Numbered from the stretch's first letter, positions 33,245 through 46,716 are shown. The stretch: 64,000 nt of DNA from Acorus gramineus (GCA_030737835.1 JAUJYN010000048.1:95533-159532); one strand, 5' to 3'. Notes: generated by a model not told the origin, from the sequence alone. Numbers and translations are program-made.

Positions 33245-34890
33245 GTGATGAATCAACGGTACCACCATTTGGAGAGCCTGATGGAAGAATTCTTGAAGCG
33301 GAAGGTGGTCACGCCACCACCACCTCCCCCTGAAGCAAGAAACCAGCAAAACCCAATGAGGCGGGAGTCAAATCATGAGATCGCAATCGCCAAATCCGGC
33401 AAGCAAATGGGAGGATCCACGAATCGGTGTACTCCTTCGGCGGAGGTCACAAGCAACAGGACGACGAACCAGATCCCCCAGACTTTCCCGCCGTGGAGAA
33501 TCGGCCCAGGCACGAAAAAAAGGAGCACCGTGACTACTCCCCGTGTCGGGAACAGCGGGACAAGCATGCCACTTCTCATCATCAGGCACGACAAGGACAG
33601 TTCTGAAGTCCTAGTAAATACTCGGCATCGGACGACGATTACGAGGAGGACCGTCCTGAACGGACAAAGCGAACCTATAGAAGTGAAATGACGAACACCC
33701 GCGATCGAGAGTTCATTTCCAGAGCGCTGAGGGGATTCGAGTCCCCTTTCGTACAACATATCTTGCACAGCACCCCACTCAAGAAGTTTGTCCAACCCAA
33801 GTTTAGATTATACAATGGGACCACTGACCCATTCGATCATGTGCTGGGTTTTCGACATGCAATGGCCTTGTACGAGCAATATGACGAGCTCATGTGCAGG
33901 ATGTTTCATTCAAGCCTGGAAGGAGAAGCACTCAGCTGGTTCCATCAGCTTCCCAGAGGATCAATCCGGTGTTTTGAAGAACTCGGCACCCTGTTCGCTG
34001 AGCACTTCATATGCAGCAGAAAACAGAGGAAGGATCTCAGTGACCTCATGAAGGTTCACATGCAACCTAAAGAGTCAATTAAGTTCTATGTGGACCGCTT
34101 TCGTCTCCTCATGTTCGAGGTCGACCGATGTGATTCGAACACGACCATCATGGCATTCAGGAACGGGTTACCCCCAAAGCACAAACTGCGGAACTCTCTG
34201 GTGTAGAAGGTCCCAGAATCGCTAAGCGAGTTGATGTGTCGCGCAGAGAAATACGCGAAGGTCAAAGATGAGGCGGTCCCTTCCCAAACAAAGGCAGTCG
34301 CGGCAGTCTCCAAGAACCCCCAGACAAAGGAAGACAAGGGACGGAGACCGCGAGTTGACACCAAGGGCAACCCGACGACCAACGAAGTTAGAGAGAGCCC
34401 ATACACCAAGTTCACTGTGCCTCTCGTTCAAATCCTGGAAAGGATAAAAAGCACCCCATTCTTCCAATGGGCACCCTCGATGAAGAGCGATCTTGCCACT
34501 CGGGATAAGGGTCTCAAGTGTGACTATCACAGAGACTATGGATATCAGACGAAAAGCTGTCGAACACCCAAAGGATTCATGGAGACATTGGTCCATAAAG
34601 GGAAGCTCAGGGAATTTATAGACGTTGAGGAGGAAAGGAAGCCCGAAAAGCTTGTGGTCTCCATTGCCCCTTCACTAACGGCCGGGGTTATAGACATGAT
34701 CTATGGAGGACTGCCAATCTTGAGAGACCCTAAGTCGGTCCAATGGGCTGTGAAAAGGAGTGCGGATCATATGGAGGTCTTGCCGATCAACCAGGAAGCC
34801 GACTCATCCCAAAAGGCCAAAGGTGGAAGACCCCGGGCTCATATCCTTCTCCGACGACGATTTATCCGACGTGTCCACACCTCACAGTAA
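33245..34890 (+). pseudogene. gag: gag of element B (broken)
   Basis: An N-terminal frame at 33245-33691 (with PPPPPP) is followed, in another frame from 33688, by the capsid core: QHILHSTPLKKFVQPKFRLY, FDHVLGFRHAMALYEQY, FHSSLEGEALSWFHQLP, LGTLFAEHFICSRKQRK and IMAFRNGLPP. A TAG at 34204-34206 interrupts it, then the same frame runs to 34890 with a zinc-knuckle-like CDYHRDYGYQTKSC in which the usual His of GH is Tyr. It is related throughout to gag of element A. Confidence 0.85.
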
Positions 34891-34943
34891 CGCTCTGGTC
34901 ATCACCATGTGAATTGCGAACTACGATGTTAAACGGATACTGG
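34830..34943 (+). pseudogene. pro: Protease of element B, 5' part
   Basis: In the frame of 34830 the sequence reads LISFSDDDLSDV, SNALVITM, a TGA, then IANYDVKRIL and stops at the family D insertion after 34943. The remaining protease starts at 51961. The split falls just before the catalytic Asp. Confidence 0.8.
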
Positions 34944-37075
34944 TGTCACGTCCCAGGGCGGCCGTCCCCGAGACGTGGCAATAATTGAAATATCAGCTAT
35001 CAATACCTGAGGTCAATAAAGACTCCAACAACAACACACAAGGTGGCAAAGCAAAGATAGTGATAACTGACTGAAAAGCGGAAGCATAATATATAAACAA
35101 TGTCTGTAAACCAAAAACATTATTACAGATCTGAATACACAATCACTATCTTGTGAGAGCCAAGTTTAGACCAAATAAAATACAACTTGTGCCACATGCA
35201 CGATTTATAATACATAAAATGACTCTAGGACTGCTGACAGCCTCACACTCGCCACCCGCCGGAAGAACGCTCCACGCCCATAAGACCACGCCATAGGGAA
35301 GCTCCAACTCCACGCCCAACACTGCCCCTTAAAAGAAATAGTATGCGAGGGGTGAGCTACAAGCTCAGTGAGTGGCTGGAAACCAATCACCATAACATTT
35401 CAATACTAAAGCAATTTTCTTTCAAGGAAAACATGGGTGGAAACCCAGGATAACAGGGTCACGCGGTGGCGCGACTAACCTCACCCTCACCCTCACTCCC
35501 GGAGGGAGACTCTTGGACTTTTGGGGAGAGACCATACCGTTGGTCGAGGAGACCTGAGATTATTGGTCTACACAACACTACTGGATCATTTACATCGAGA
35601 TAACTGCCCAACAATGTCTTTAAACATCGATACGAGATCGGACCCAACAACTATTGGAACGGACGAACAACGAATGAGTTACGAGGCGACGTGTCTTCAT
35701 CTCATCCTCACCCTCACTCCCGGAGGGAGATTCTTGGGACTTTTGGAAGAGACTTAGACAGCTCTACACCCTTGGTTCACCGGTAGCCCTTTCCTCGGGT
35801 AGTCACTACCTGGTATACTCCCACGACCAGTACGCTTCCGAACGCCTCGGTAGGACCTACGGATGGAAGCCCTCTGTTAGGACAGCTTTTCAACGCCGGG
35901 AAGTTCCTACATCGGATTCAACGAAGGGGAGAATGATTCCACGCTCGCAATATCATTCGTTAACCCTCTCCCGGGTAGCCTCTACCTGGTACACTCCCAC
36001 GATTAGTACGCTCCCGAACGCATCGGTGATACCTACGGATGGGAGCCCTCTGTCAGGACAGCTACAACCTGGCCCTTTTCGACACGGACGACATTGGGAG
36101 TAAACATTCCATGTTCGCAAAGCAAACCTAATGGAGAAACAACTACTCTCGATAATTACTTATCGAGATATCGAATACTACTGTACTCCCACACCGTTGC
36201 GTCGCTCGGACACAGGGGGGTGTCACGCCCCAACTACAGGCTTAACAATCCGATAAGATAATGAATTCTCTTGAATTCGACACGAGTGCATCGCTCGGAT
36301 GCACGGGGCAATTACATCGCTGGCGCTCTAACTAATAAGGTACAATCCGACAGCGGGTCATACCCATCGTCTATCCTAGATAGGCATATCAGTTTTTAAC
36401 ATGCGCATATAAATATATCCAGGAGAATTTTATATCTAGCTATGTGCATGAACATATGCACAATCATCTAATAATTATAGGGACACTCCCTAACATGGAT
36501 TTACATCATAATAAATCATACAACATGCATACATGTCATTAGTCACATAAGCACACAAGGCCTAACTTAAGCGTGCGTTGGATATCGTCAACTTAAAAGA
36601 AAAGGGTCAAGCGCGATCTCGCGTACTAACAGGTGCATGTCAATATTCCAAACGAACTTGAGTCGAGTAGGAAATCACATCTACTTACTCAGTTCGTTCA
36701 GAGGGGGAGGGCGAGAGAGATCATCATCTCATGAAGCTGGTCATAGCTTTGCCCCATTAGCATGGGCGCAACAACTACACCACGCCCTCGAGTCTTATCG
36801 CAAGGGAATATTAGGCAGATGCCCGTTATTAACCCAGACTTATTCATATTCGATATTCCAATTAATATGATGGAGTAGTATCACAATACTACCTAAGGCA
36901 TGCCATATTCTATACATCCATACACATTATCAAAAATACATGCCCATACTAGAGGGGCTCATGCAACACAATCATTCATACATGAATACAATACATGGAT
37001 ATAAGCATGTAAGATATCTACATATTATAGCTTAAGCATGGCCATACTACTTATCTGCACAAGTAGTATAGCTAG
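34944..37075 (-). mobile_element. Family D solo LTR, minus orientation, left part
   Basis: It starts TGTCACG, the reverse of the family D end. With 50333-51960 it forms one solo LTR of about 3760 bp flanked by perfect ACTGG duplications (34939-34943 and 51961-51965). It contains, on the minus strand, the same ordered blocks as 37076-40770. It is split by the plus-strand D element, which duplicated GCTAG (37071-37075, 50328-50332). Confidence 0.9.
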
Positions 37076-40000
37076 TGTTGTGCCTGTGTCATTTGGAGCG
37101 CTCTGTTTAAAAATTGGGGTACATAATTTTTTTTCTTCGAAGTTATGTATTTCCCATTTGATATTTGGATTTGATTTTGTTACAAATCCAAGATGAAGAG
37201 GTTTAAATATGATTTTATTATGAGATGTCCAGTTTTGAGTTAGTTTTCGTACAGAAGTGGAATTAGATCAACTGGATTCTTGTAGTAAAAGTTATGGGTA
37301 TTTTTCCAAGTATACCCGGGGAGGGAAATTCTGGCAGCAGCCCTGCTCTATGTTTAGCTCTAATTTCAGAATAGGTGGAAAGATTATTTGATCTTGACAT
37401 AAACATGAAAGTTGTAGATAATCTTCTTGGCTTTTTAACGGACTTAGAATTGTGCAATTCGGAGCTATATTGGGAAAGTTATGGCTGTTCCAGTGAAGCC
37501 TGCGCAGAATTTCTAGTCAAAGGGTGACTTAGTCATTTCATCCCTTTTAGATATTTTTGTGTGATAAATATCTCCCTCTCTCTCTCTTCCCCTCTCACTC
37601 CCACGACTAGCTCTTTTTGCTCTCCTTCTCTCTTTTCAAACCCCCTCACCAAGTGTTTGATTTATTGTCTCAAAGAGAAGAATAGAAGGAGGAAGTGAAG
37701 GAAGAAGAGAAGCTTTGTCTAGGTGTGTTGTTGTTTTGTGTCTTCTCTTGTCTCAAGCTCCCCCTCATGATCCTTCCCCCCCATGATTTTCAGCCAAGGA
37801 GGAGGCTGAGGAGGTGGTGGTAGTGGTGGTGGCGGTTGAGGTGGCCACGGGTGCGTCGAGGGCCCCCGAGCCTCCCCCTTTCATTTCCCCTCCAAAGGTG
37901 AGCCTTTCCCCTCCTTTTCTTGGTTTCATGGCTTAAGGGGATGTTGGGAAGGTCATGCATGTTGGGTAGATGTGTTAGGGTGTGTGTGAGGGGTTGGGGA
38001 GGGTTAAAATGAGGTTGGGATGGGCTGGGCGCGCGCTGGGCGCAGTCTGCGCGCGTGCGCGCGTAGGCGGGCGCTGGCAGGCGCAGTCGGGTGCGTAGAC
38101 GCGCGCGGGTGCGTGCGCGCAGGTGCGCGCGGGGTGGGCGCGCGGGTGCGCGCGTGAGCGGGGGTGCGTGCGAGTGCGCGCGGGCGAGTGCGGGCGTGCG
38201 CGCAAACGTGCGCGCGCGCGGGGCAGTGCGCCTGGGCATGCGCCTGGGCGCGGGGATGGGGACCAGTGCGTGCGCGTGCTGGGGCGTGCGCGGGGTGCTG
38301 CACGAGGGCGCGAGGGCTGGACGCGCGGGCAGGCACGCGGCAGTGCGCTGAGGGTGCCGGGGGGCCATGCGTGTGGCTGCTCGAGGGTTCGGGTCGGTGT
38401 CGGGGCACTCGGACTCGCGTGCGTACGTGCATGCTCGCATGCGTGCGAGTCCGTATGCATGCTTGTCCGAGTAATGGGTATTTTAAATGATTTCTTTGTG
38501 TAAATTGTGTTGTTTCTCACTAGTTGGATGCCCTACCTTGCAGATCTCGTCGGATGGGATGCGCGAGGTCCCGGGTCGTAAGGTGAGTGGTTCGATTCCA
38601 ATCTCCCCCCCTCTCTAGGGATGCGCTCGACCCGCGTAGACGCGCGTCGCGCATCGATGGGGCCCCCTAACTAATATGTAGATATTTTGCATGCTAGGGA
38701 TATACATCCATGTATCGTGTATAGAGGCCTGTACATGCCTGGACACCATGTCCTGTACTTAAAAGCCTTGATCTATGCATGATTAATATGATGTATCCAT
38801 GCCACCTTAGACTTTGTATGCTAGGGATATGCACCCTTATATCATGTATAGCGGCCTATGCATGTTTAGTCACCATGTTTCATGCTAGGAAAGCCTCGAC
38901 CTATGCATGTTCCCATTTAGTTTAATTTATTTAAATCAAGATGGGATTATGTGATTATATTGTTGTAAGCATGCCTTAGAGAATATTATAACCTTGTGGT
39001 TATAATATAGGTTTCCCCGCATCTTAGTTATGCGCCCTAGAGGAATTCTTGAGAATTCATGACATTAGAAATGTTAGGAAGCGTTGTCGACGGATCCAAG
39101 AGGATCGCATGCGTGTGAGTAGGCTGTTCTCTTCCCTTCGTCGGATCCGTGTAGGGACTCCCCGGCGTTAGACAGGCTATCCTGATAGAGGGCTCCCATC
39201 TGTAGGTACCTCTGATGTGTTCGGACAATGCTGACCGTAAGAGTATACCAGGTAAGCTACGGAGCGGGGACGTGCTCTCGGTGGACCAAGGGTGAATAGC
39301 AGTCTAGTCAGTCCCAAAAGGCCCATGTCACCCCCTAAAGGGTGAGGGTGAGGGTGGGGTGGGTCGGCGATGTTACGACCCACTAGCTTGTGTAGTTACT
39401 CCCGTTTAGGGACTATGACTACTTTGAGGTTAATATGAATGTGTTGGTTGTGGTTATGCATGTGTGTGATATCTCGATAAGCGAGTATCGAGAGTGGTTG
39501 TTTTCCTTTGGGTTTCACTTTGCGAACATGGGATCGTTCTCCCCTTCATTGGATCCGATGTAGGAACTCCCCGGCGTTGGCTGTACCTGACAGAGGGCTC
39601 CCGTCCGTAGGTACCTCCAATGTGTCGGACAGTACGGATGGTGGGAGTGGACTAGGTGGAGGCCACGAGGGTGGGAAAGGGCTACTGGCGGACCAAGGGT
39701 GTAGAGCGGTGAGTTGAGGAGATCGGGTTGTAGATACTACCCGGGAGAGGGTTAATGAATGATGTCGCGAGCGTGGAAACGTTCTCCCCTTCGTTAGATC
39801 CGTGTAGTGACATCCCCGGCGTTAGAAAGGCTGTCTTGACAGAGGGCTCCCATCTGTAGGTACCTCCGATGCATCGGACTGTGCTGATGTGGACCAGGGG
39901 TGTAGAGCAGTCTAAGTCTTTTCCCAAAGTCCCAAGATGTATCCTTTCAGGAGTGAGGGTGTGGATGAGGCGAAGACACGTCGCCTCATGACCCATTCGT

Positions 40001-40770
40001 TGTTCGACCGTTCCCATAGTTGTTGGGTCCGGTCTTGAATCGATGTTCAAGGACATCGTTGGGCGATTATCTAGATGTAGATGATCTAGTAGTGTTGAGT
40101 AGACCAGTAAATCCGGGTCTCTTCGACCGACGGTATGGTCTCTAGACCAGTAAATCCGGGTCTCTTCGACCGACGGTATGGTCTCTCCCCATAAGTCCCA
40201 AAAGACTCCCTTCGGGAGTGAGGGTGGGGGTGAGGTTGGTCGCGCCGTCACGTGACCTAGTTATCCATTGGTTTCTACCCATGTTTTTCCTTGAAAAAGG
40301 GAATTGATTATGTATTGAACTGTAGAATGGTGATTGGTTTCCAGCCACTCACTGAGCTTGTAGCTCACCCCTCGCATACTGTTTCTTTTCAGGGGCAGTG
40401 TTGGGCGTGGAGCTGGAGCTTCCTGTGGCGTGGTCTTATGGGCGTGGAGCGTTCTGCCGGCGGGTGGCGTGTGCGAGGCTGTCAGCATTCCTAGAGTCAT
40501 TTTATGCTTTGTAAATCGTGCATGTGGCACATGTTGTATTTTCTTTGGTCTAGACTTGGCTTCCACAAGACATTGATTGTGTATTCGGGTCTGTAATAAT
40601 GTTTTTGATTTACAGACATTGTTATATATTATGCTTCCGCTTTTCAGTCAGTTATCATTATCTTGCTTTGTCGCCTTGTGTATTATTGTTGGTGTCTTTA
40701 TTGACCTCAGGTATTGATAGCTGATATTATATTAATTTTGCCATGTCTCGGGGACGCCTGGGGCGTGACA
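37076..40770 (+). repeat. 5' LTR of family D element
   Basis: 3695 bp, starting TGTTGTGCC and ending GGGGCGTGACA. It holds a promoter region with TATA-like GATAAATAT near 37563 and CT-rich tracts, an intron-like GC segment 37898-38543, a 39-nt exon-like block ending at GTGAGTGG, and three diverged copies of a module containing ACAGAGGGCTCCC (about 39120, 39530 and 39780). A 43-bp exact tandem duplication at 40101-40186 is absent from the 3' LTR. Confidence 0.9.
37898..38543 (+). other. GC-dominated intron-like segment in D 5' LTR
   Basis: Donor-like AAG|GTGAGCC and acceptor-like CTACCTTGCAG frame 646 bp made largely of GCGCG and GTGCG runs. The 3' LTR counterpart is 47431-48102. Inferred leader intron. 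Confidence 0.5.
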
Positions 40771-41282
40771 AAAAGTTGGTATCAGAGCCTGGTCCTGTTA
40801 GTGCCTAAGTCTAGTCGTATAGATGATGAGTCGTAGGATTATCATCCGAGTACTCTTGTTTTTAGAAGTTATCTTAGGTTGCTGACATGCCTCCTCGCAT
40901 CCGTTGATGTGGACGTGACCCCCTAGACCCAATTTTATGTTGTCGACTGGGTCGACTGGTTAGGGTTAGTTGTTAGATCTCTTCTGCGGGATTAAGGTTT
41001 GGGTAGGAGATTTATGCCCAGTAGTGTGATAGTGATGAATTGGTTGCAATTTCTAAGGTATGGATTGCGTCTCGATAATGGAGCTTTTTCCTGTGTAACG
41101 GTATCGCTGGTAACCATTGAGTTCGCGTACAGCGCCAGTGTAAAGTGTTGAGGATGTGGCGTATTGCTTATTAAGGGATGATGTCTTCTTCTAGCTTTCC
41201 TACTCAGGATTAAGGGGCCTTGTAGGGTCAGCGTTGAAACCCGGGCTAGAGTACTCCGTGTTCCTTGTTTGGTTGTCGGGAT
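40771..41282 (+). pseudogene. D internal leader and gag remnant
   Basis: After the primer site, ATGCCTCCTCGC near 40888 resembles the MPPR start of plant gypsy gag, but the frame stops within 20 codons. From about 41212 the sequence resembles a part of the family C LTR (GGGGCCTTG..GGGTCAGCG, CTCCGTGTTCCTTG). That part runs on beyond the inserted C LTR at 44509. No capsid domain is recognisable. Confidence 0.5.
40777..40788 (+). other. Primer-binding site of family D element
   Basis: TGGTATCAGAGC, six bases after the LTR end. It is complementary to the 3' end of plant initiator methionine tRNA, the usual primer of Tekay/Del and other plant gypsy and copia elements. Confidence 0.85.
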
Positions 41283-44200
41283 TGTTATATATGTGTCACT
41301 TTTTGGCCTGCTGGTAACCATTGAAGCATTTAGGCAGTTTTTTTCATTTTTTTCGTTTTTTCGATCGGAACCGCAAAATTTTGGACTGTTAGCTATCGTC
41401 CTGAGCTAGAGGACTCCGATTGAAAATCTAACTGCATATTATGTGTCTTGGTGCCATTCTAAGCCACTCATGAAATTTTCATCGAATTCCGGCAACGTTT
41501 CTGAAATTTCACAGTTCCGGGGCGTATCCGAGTTTTTACCGAGCGAGAAGTCATTGGGAGAGTTGACTCGGTCAAAGTGGGCCCATGACTTGGTCAACCC
41601 TTTTTGTCTTTTTGTGTGGTTGGGTTGACCCAAGTCAAAGGCCACTTAACTCACCTAATCTAGCCCTTAAGCCTAATTAATCTTGATTAGCCCTAAGTTA
41701 AGTGAGTTGACTATTTAAGAAAGCTAAAAAGTTTGCCATGCACTATTCATCATCTTCCCAAAAGCTTTTTCTCTCTCCCCCTCTCTCTTTTTCTTAGATT
41801 TGAGCCCCTTGGAGTGCCCAAACCTTAAAACCCAAAGCATAGAAAGGGTAGATCCGATCCCGATCTACACCCCGGTGCTTTCAAATTCGAATTCCGGCAT
41901 GTCTAGCCCTTTCTACCGCCCTCTCTTCTCCTCAGATCGGAGCCATTTCAGAGGTGGGAAGAGGTCTTGGTGGTGGAGACCCTTGGAGAGGCGTTTCGGT
42001 GCGCGGAGAGCAACCGAACATCCCTTCCTCCCCTTGGTAAGCTCTTCTTCCTCTTCTTTTTGGCTTAGATGCTTGTTAGGAGGGTGGTTTTGAGGTTGGG
42101 TGGTGGTCGGCGGCTGTGGGTGGCTGTCGGAGGTGGTTGGGGGCGGTCGGAGGCCATTGGTGGCCGGTGGTTGGTGGTGGAGGTGCTCGGACAGGGTGAG
42201 TTGCTGTCTCGGGCAGGTCGGCAGCACAGGCAGCACAGACAGCAAGCAGCGCAGCAGGCTGGGCGCGCGCGCACGTGCGGGCGGACGTGCGCGCGGGCAT
42301 GCGCTCGGGTGGCGCTGGGCGTGGGCGTGCTGGCTGTGTTGGGTGCTGGGTGTGCTGGGCGAGGGTGCTGGGCGCTGAGCACCGTGCAGGAGCATGCGCG
42401 CGGGGCGCTGGGCAGAGGCGCAGGCGTGTGCGCGGTGAGGTGAGCAGCGGATGCGCGCGGGCGGGTGCGCGTGTGGGGCGCAGTGCGCGCGGGTGCACCG
42501 GTGCGGGGCTGGTCGAGCGGATGGTGCGGGCTGGTGGTGCGCGCGGAGCGAGGCGAGGGCAGCAGAGGTGCGCGCGGGGTGCGCGCGGGGCGAGGCTCTG
42601 GGCGCGCGCGACGTGCGGTGTGCGCGCGGCCCAGCGCGGGGCGTGCGGTGTGCGCGCGGGCTACTGCGATGGGGCGCAGTGGGCGCGCGGTGCACCCGGG
42701 TGGCTCGGCAGCATGTCCAGGCGGCGGGCAGGGGCCCGACGGTGCGCCTGGGTGCGCGGGCTGAGGCGCGGCGGTGCATCCGGGGCGGGTGGCCGTGCGG
42801 GTGGTTGCCGGGGGTGCGGGAGTGAGTCGGGGTGCTCGGGCTAGCGTGCATACGGGCCGTATGTACGTTTGCCCGAGTGTTGGGTACTTTTGGTGTATTT
42901 TTGTGTATGTTTGTGGTATTTGTGGATTTTACTCACCAGTTGATACCCTGTCTTGCAGATCTCGACGGACGGTCGCGCGACGACCCGACTTTCGGTGAGT
43001 GGGACAATCCAACCCAGTTGGGAGGCGCTATACGCACTTGGGCGTATACCGTCCTCCCCTGGGGCACCATAGATTAATATTAACCTGTTTAATATGTAAT
43101 CCATGCAGCATGATTGATATGTAGTATGCATGCTACCCTAGACTGATTATGTTAGGGACTTGCACCCTTAGGTTGTTTAGGAGCCATGCATCTTGTCCCC
43201 TCTGTTATCATGTTAGGAAAGCCTCGGCTTTTGTATGCTCCTATTAGTTTAACTTGTTAAATTAAATGCAGCTGAGAATATTATGCATGCCTTAGGGAAT
43301 ATTAAGGGGCCTTGCGAGGTCAACATTGAGCCCCGGGCTAGGGTGCTCCGTGTTCCTTGTTTGGTTGTCGGGACGTCCTATATCGGGACCTCCTGTTGCC
43401 CTCCCAAGGTTTCTTTTCCCGTCTATATTAATGCATGTTCCCCGCATCTTGGTTATGCGCCCTGGAGGAATTCTGATGAATTCAAGACACTAGAGTTGTA
43501 GAGATACGTTGTCAGCGGATCTGAGTGGATCATATGCGTGTGGGTAGGCTGTTTCTCTCCCCTTTGTTGGATCCGTGTAGGGACTCCTCAGCATAGACAG
43601 ACTATCTTGATAGAGGGCTCCCATCAGTAGGCACCTCCTGATCTTGGACTCGAACTGTGCTGAATGTGGGAGTAGACCAGGCACTAGCAGGCTATCCTGA
43701 CAGAGGGCTCCCATCAGTAGGCACCTCCTGATCTTGGACTCGGACTGTGCTGAATGTGGGAGTAGACCAGGCAAGCTACGGTGTGGAGGAGAGGCTATCG
43801 GTGGACCAATGGTGATTAATAGCCTAGTCAGTCCCAATATCCTATGTCACCTATTGAGGGGTGAGGGTGAGGGTGTATGGATGTGTATGGATGCGTTTGG
43901 ATGATTATCAGTCCCAATATCCTATGTCACCTATTGAGGGGTGAGGGTGAGGGTGTGGTGGTTCGGCGAAGTACGAACCACTGGATTTTATGTTGTTATG
44001 CCACTTTGAGGCTGGTTGTTGATTAATTGTGGTTAATATATCTGTGATGCATGGGTTGTGCTGTTCACTGAGCGTGTGGCTCACCCCTCGCATAATTGTT
44101 TTTCCAGTGATTACTGAGGAGGACTTGAAGGAGGAGCTCCCTGAGCGACTGCACCAGTAGCGGAGTAGCGCTACGTCCCGCGAGTTTTTGAGGCCATCAG

Positions 44201-44508
44201 CATCCCTGTTCATTGTATGTATATATTTCTGTGCTGGGGCACCCAGTTGTGTATTATTTGGATGTATTGTGGATATATTGGCTCTCACAGGACATATGAT
44301 TTTGTATCGAGTCTGTAAAGTGTTGTTGATATACAGATTCAGTCTTTTTTTGCTTCCGCTTTTTTGAGTATACATCATGTCAGCCTTTTTGTTGTCTGTG
44401 TTGTCTTTTTAGCTGTTGTTTATGGTATATTATTGATCTCCTGTATTGACTGCTGATATCATGTATACCCTTGCCGCGTCCCAGGGACGGCCGCCCTGGG
44501 GCGTGACA
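41283..44508 (+). mobile_element. Solo LTR, family C (copy 2), inside element D
   Basis: A 3226-bp TG...CA unit with perfect GGGAT duplications at 41278-41282 and 44509-44513. It aligns with copy 1 throughout. Intron-like segment 42037-42958. It carries a tandem duplication of about 87 bp near 43600-43775 and another of about 50 bp near 43815-43955. No internal domain is present. Confidence 0.92.
42037..42958 (+). other. GC-dominated intron-like segment, C copy 2
   Basis: GTAAGC after CCTTG, ending CCCTGTCTTGCAG, 922 bp. The same boundaries as in copy 1 surround a differently rearranged G-rich interior. Long open frames on both strands here are a compositional effect. Confidence 0.5.
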
Positions 44509-44513
44509 GGGAT

Positions 44514-46703
44514 ATCCTATATCGGGACCTCATGGTGTCCTACCAAGGTTTCTTTTCCCAGTCAAGGACTACCTTTGAAGTATCAAATTAATGGTGGATT
44601 TTTCCCTCTCACTTGGAAGGTGCTGTAGTGAGTGGTGATGCGTACGATCGGGATTGGGTGCGTCCTATTGCAGCTCAGTGGGCGATCACTAGTGGACAGG
44701 GTTCCATAGTGGCATCTGGAGTCGCTTCGATATATCATTGTGCGTTGTAGCTGCCTGGTTGAGGCCAGAGCCCTGTGAGGTGCTCCCAGATGCTATGCTT
44801 GTTGGTGCGCCCATATGGCAGAGATAGCGGGCTTGGGAGGCTACCAGGTAGAGGCCACACCGGGAGAGTGCTGCTAAATGATGTCGAGAGCGTGGACTCC
44901 CCGTGATGAATCTGCCCATGGAGTGCAGGATGCCGAAGTTCCAATGGTTATAGATGAGCGACCTATCTCTGGCGGCATGTGAAGCAAAGTTGTGGATATT
45001 GTCGCGTTTTACCCCACATTGGTCGCAAATAAGGAGACGCGATGCTAGCGTTCGTGATGGGACTCAACCGCCCTATCAGATAGATGACGTCGCATAGGCA
45101 TTGTCGAGGTTCGACGACCCCTTATTGCGTGTCTTGTGGATTAAGTGCGGTTGAGCAGCTTACCAAGCGTGTAAGTGTTATCATGAGCGCCAGCCATGCT
45201 CGAGGAGCAGAATCTGGACTTAATTGTTCATGGTGTTGTTTTGATCTCCCCGTGGAGGTTGAAGATCAATTACCTTTGCCGTGAATCGATGATCTATTTG
45301 ACCAGCTCTGGGAGCGAGTGTCTGCTATTAGATCGATCTTCGCACAAGGGTACCACAAGTTAGAGATCCGAGAGTTGGACATCCTGTAGATGGCCTTTCG
45401 TGACCGTTCAGGCACTACGAGTTTTAAGTACTGCCGTCGGGGTTGACGAATGCGCCGGATGCCTTTGTGGATCTCAAAAGTTTTATTGGGCCTCCGTGGA
45501 CTACTTTGAGGTAGTCTTCATTGAGATTGCTGTGGTGTGATGAAAAAGGTGATATGGGTAACCTTGTTTCCCCAGGTTGGCATGCCCTCAGGCAAAGTTC
45601 GAGAATCATCATTGAGTGGAAAGCGTCAGTCCATCGAGATTCCTCAGTGGACGTGGGAGTGGGTTATCAGGGATTGTTGCGGACTCGCTAATGTCATGTT
45701 CGGGTCATGACGCCGTCTAGGTGATCATTGACCGACTGACTAAGTCCGCGCTCCCCTCCCTAATCCAACTGATCGAGTCTCTGGACGCCTTGACGTGGGT
45801 TTTCACCTTCGCGATTGTTCGTCTTCATGGCACTCCAGTCGGCGCTATTTTCGGTTGAGATGCAAGGGTTACTTTGAGGTTGTGGCGCAGCCTTTGGCGC
45901 GAGCCTCCATTTAAGTATAGCATTTCATCGCCGATGGACAGCCAGACAAAGAGGACGATTCAGACCTTGGAGGACATGCTAAGTGCCTGCGTGCTTGATG
46001 ATGAGGGCAGTTGGGTGAGGCACCACCCATTTGTTGGGGTATGCCTGCAAGACGACTGCCATTCGAGCACCCAGGTGGATCTGTGAAAGGCACTCTACAG
46101 GTGCAGTTTTATACCTCCCTTGTGTTGGGACGGTTGAGGAGCGCCAGTTGGAGGGGCCATAAGTTAGTTGTTTGACCTTGCGGTGGCCAGGTTGGTTCGT
46201 GTGTACATCTGCACCTCCCAGAACCGATAGAAGGGCTACCAGGTCATTGTCGCCAGGGGCTTACCTTTGGGTTTGGCGATCATATTTTCAAGAAGGTGTC
46301 CTGGTTAAAGGGCACCCTCTGTTTCGACGTTCAGGGCAAGCTGAGTTTGCTCTTTAATGGGACCATTTCTCGTCATTGAGTGGATTGGGGAGGTGGCTTA
46401 TCATGTAGCCTTTCCCCCACAGCTGGCTCATGCCCACGACGTCGTCCTTGTCCAATGGCTGAGGCGTTATGTCCACCATCCTGCTCATGTCATTTTGTCC
46501 GACTGTCTCATTCTCGAGCTGGATTTATCATCGTGGAGCAGTGGATCGAGGTCAAGGACACGCACATGCTAAGACCGTTCCTTTGATTATAGTGTGTTGG
46601 TAGCGCCAGTCCGGTGCGAATACCACTTGGGAGCAAAGGATCTCTGCATGATACTTTCGGTCTTCCCTTTGGGTTTCCTTAAATTTTGATGACTAAATTT
46701 CAT
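44514..46703 (+). pseudogene. pol: Decayed pol of family D element
   Basis: Only fragments are recognisable. Near 45287-45440 an RT block reads DDLFDQL, GYHKLEIRE, MAFRDRSG with the catalytic Asp region lost. Near 45720-45760 VIIDRLTKSA-like and near 45815 RLHGTPV mark the integrase core. 45925-46080 reads RTIQTLEDMLSACV. 46357-46500 reads PFLVIEWIGEVAYHVAFPPQ, the integrase C-terminal part preceding a chromodomain-type tail that ends close to the polypurine tract. Protease, most of RT and RNase H are missing. Many stops are present. Confidence 0.75.
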
Positions 46704-46716
46704 AAGGGGGGAAGAA
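46704..46716 (+). other. Polypurine tract of family D element
   Basis: AAGGGGGGAAGAA immediately upstream of the 3' LTR start TGTTGTGC. Expected primer for plus-strand DNA synthesis. Confidence 0.8.
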
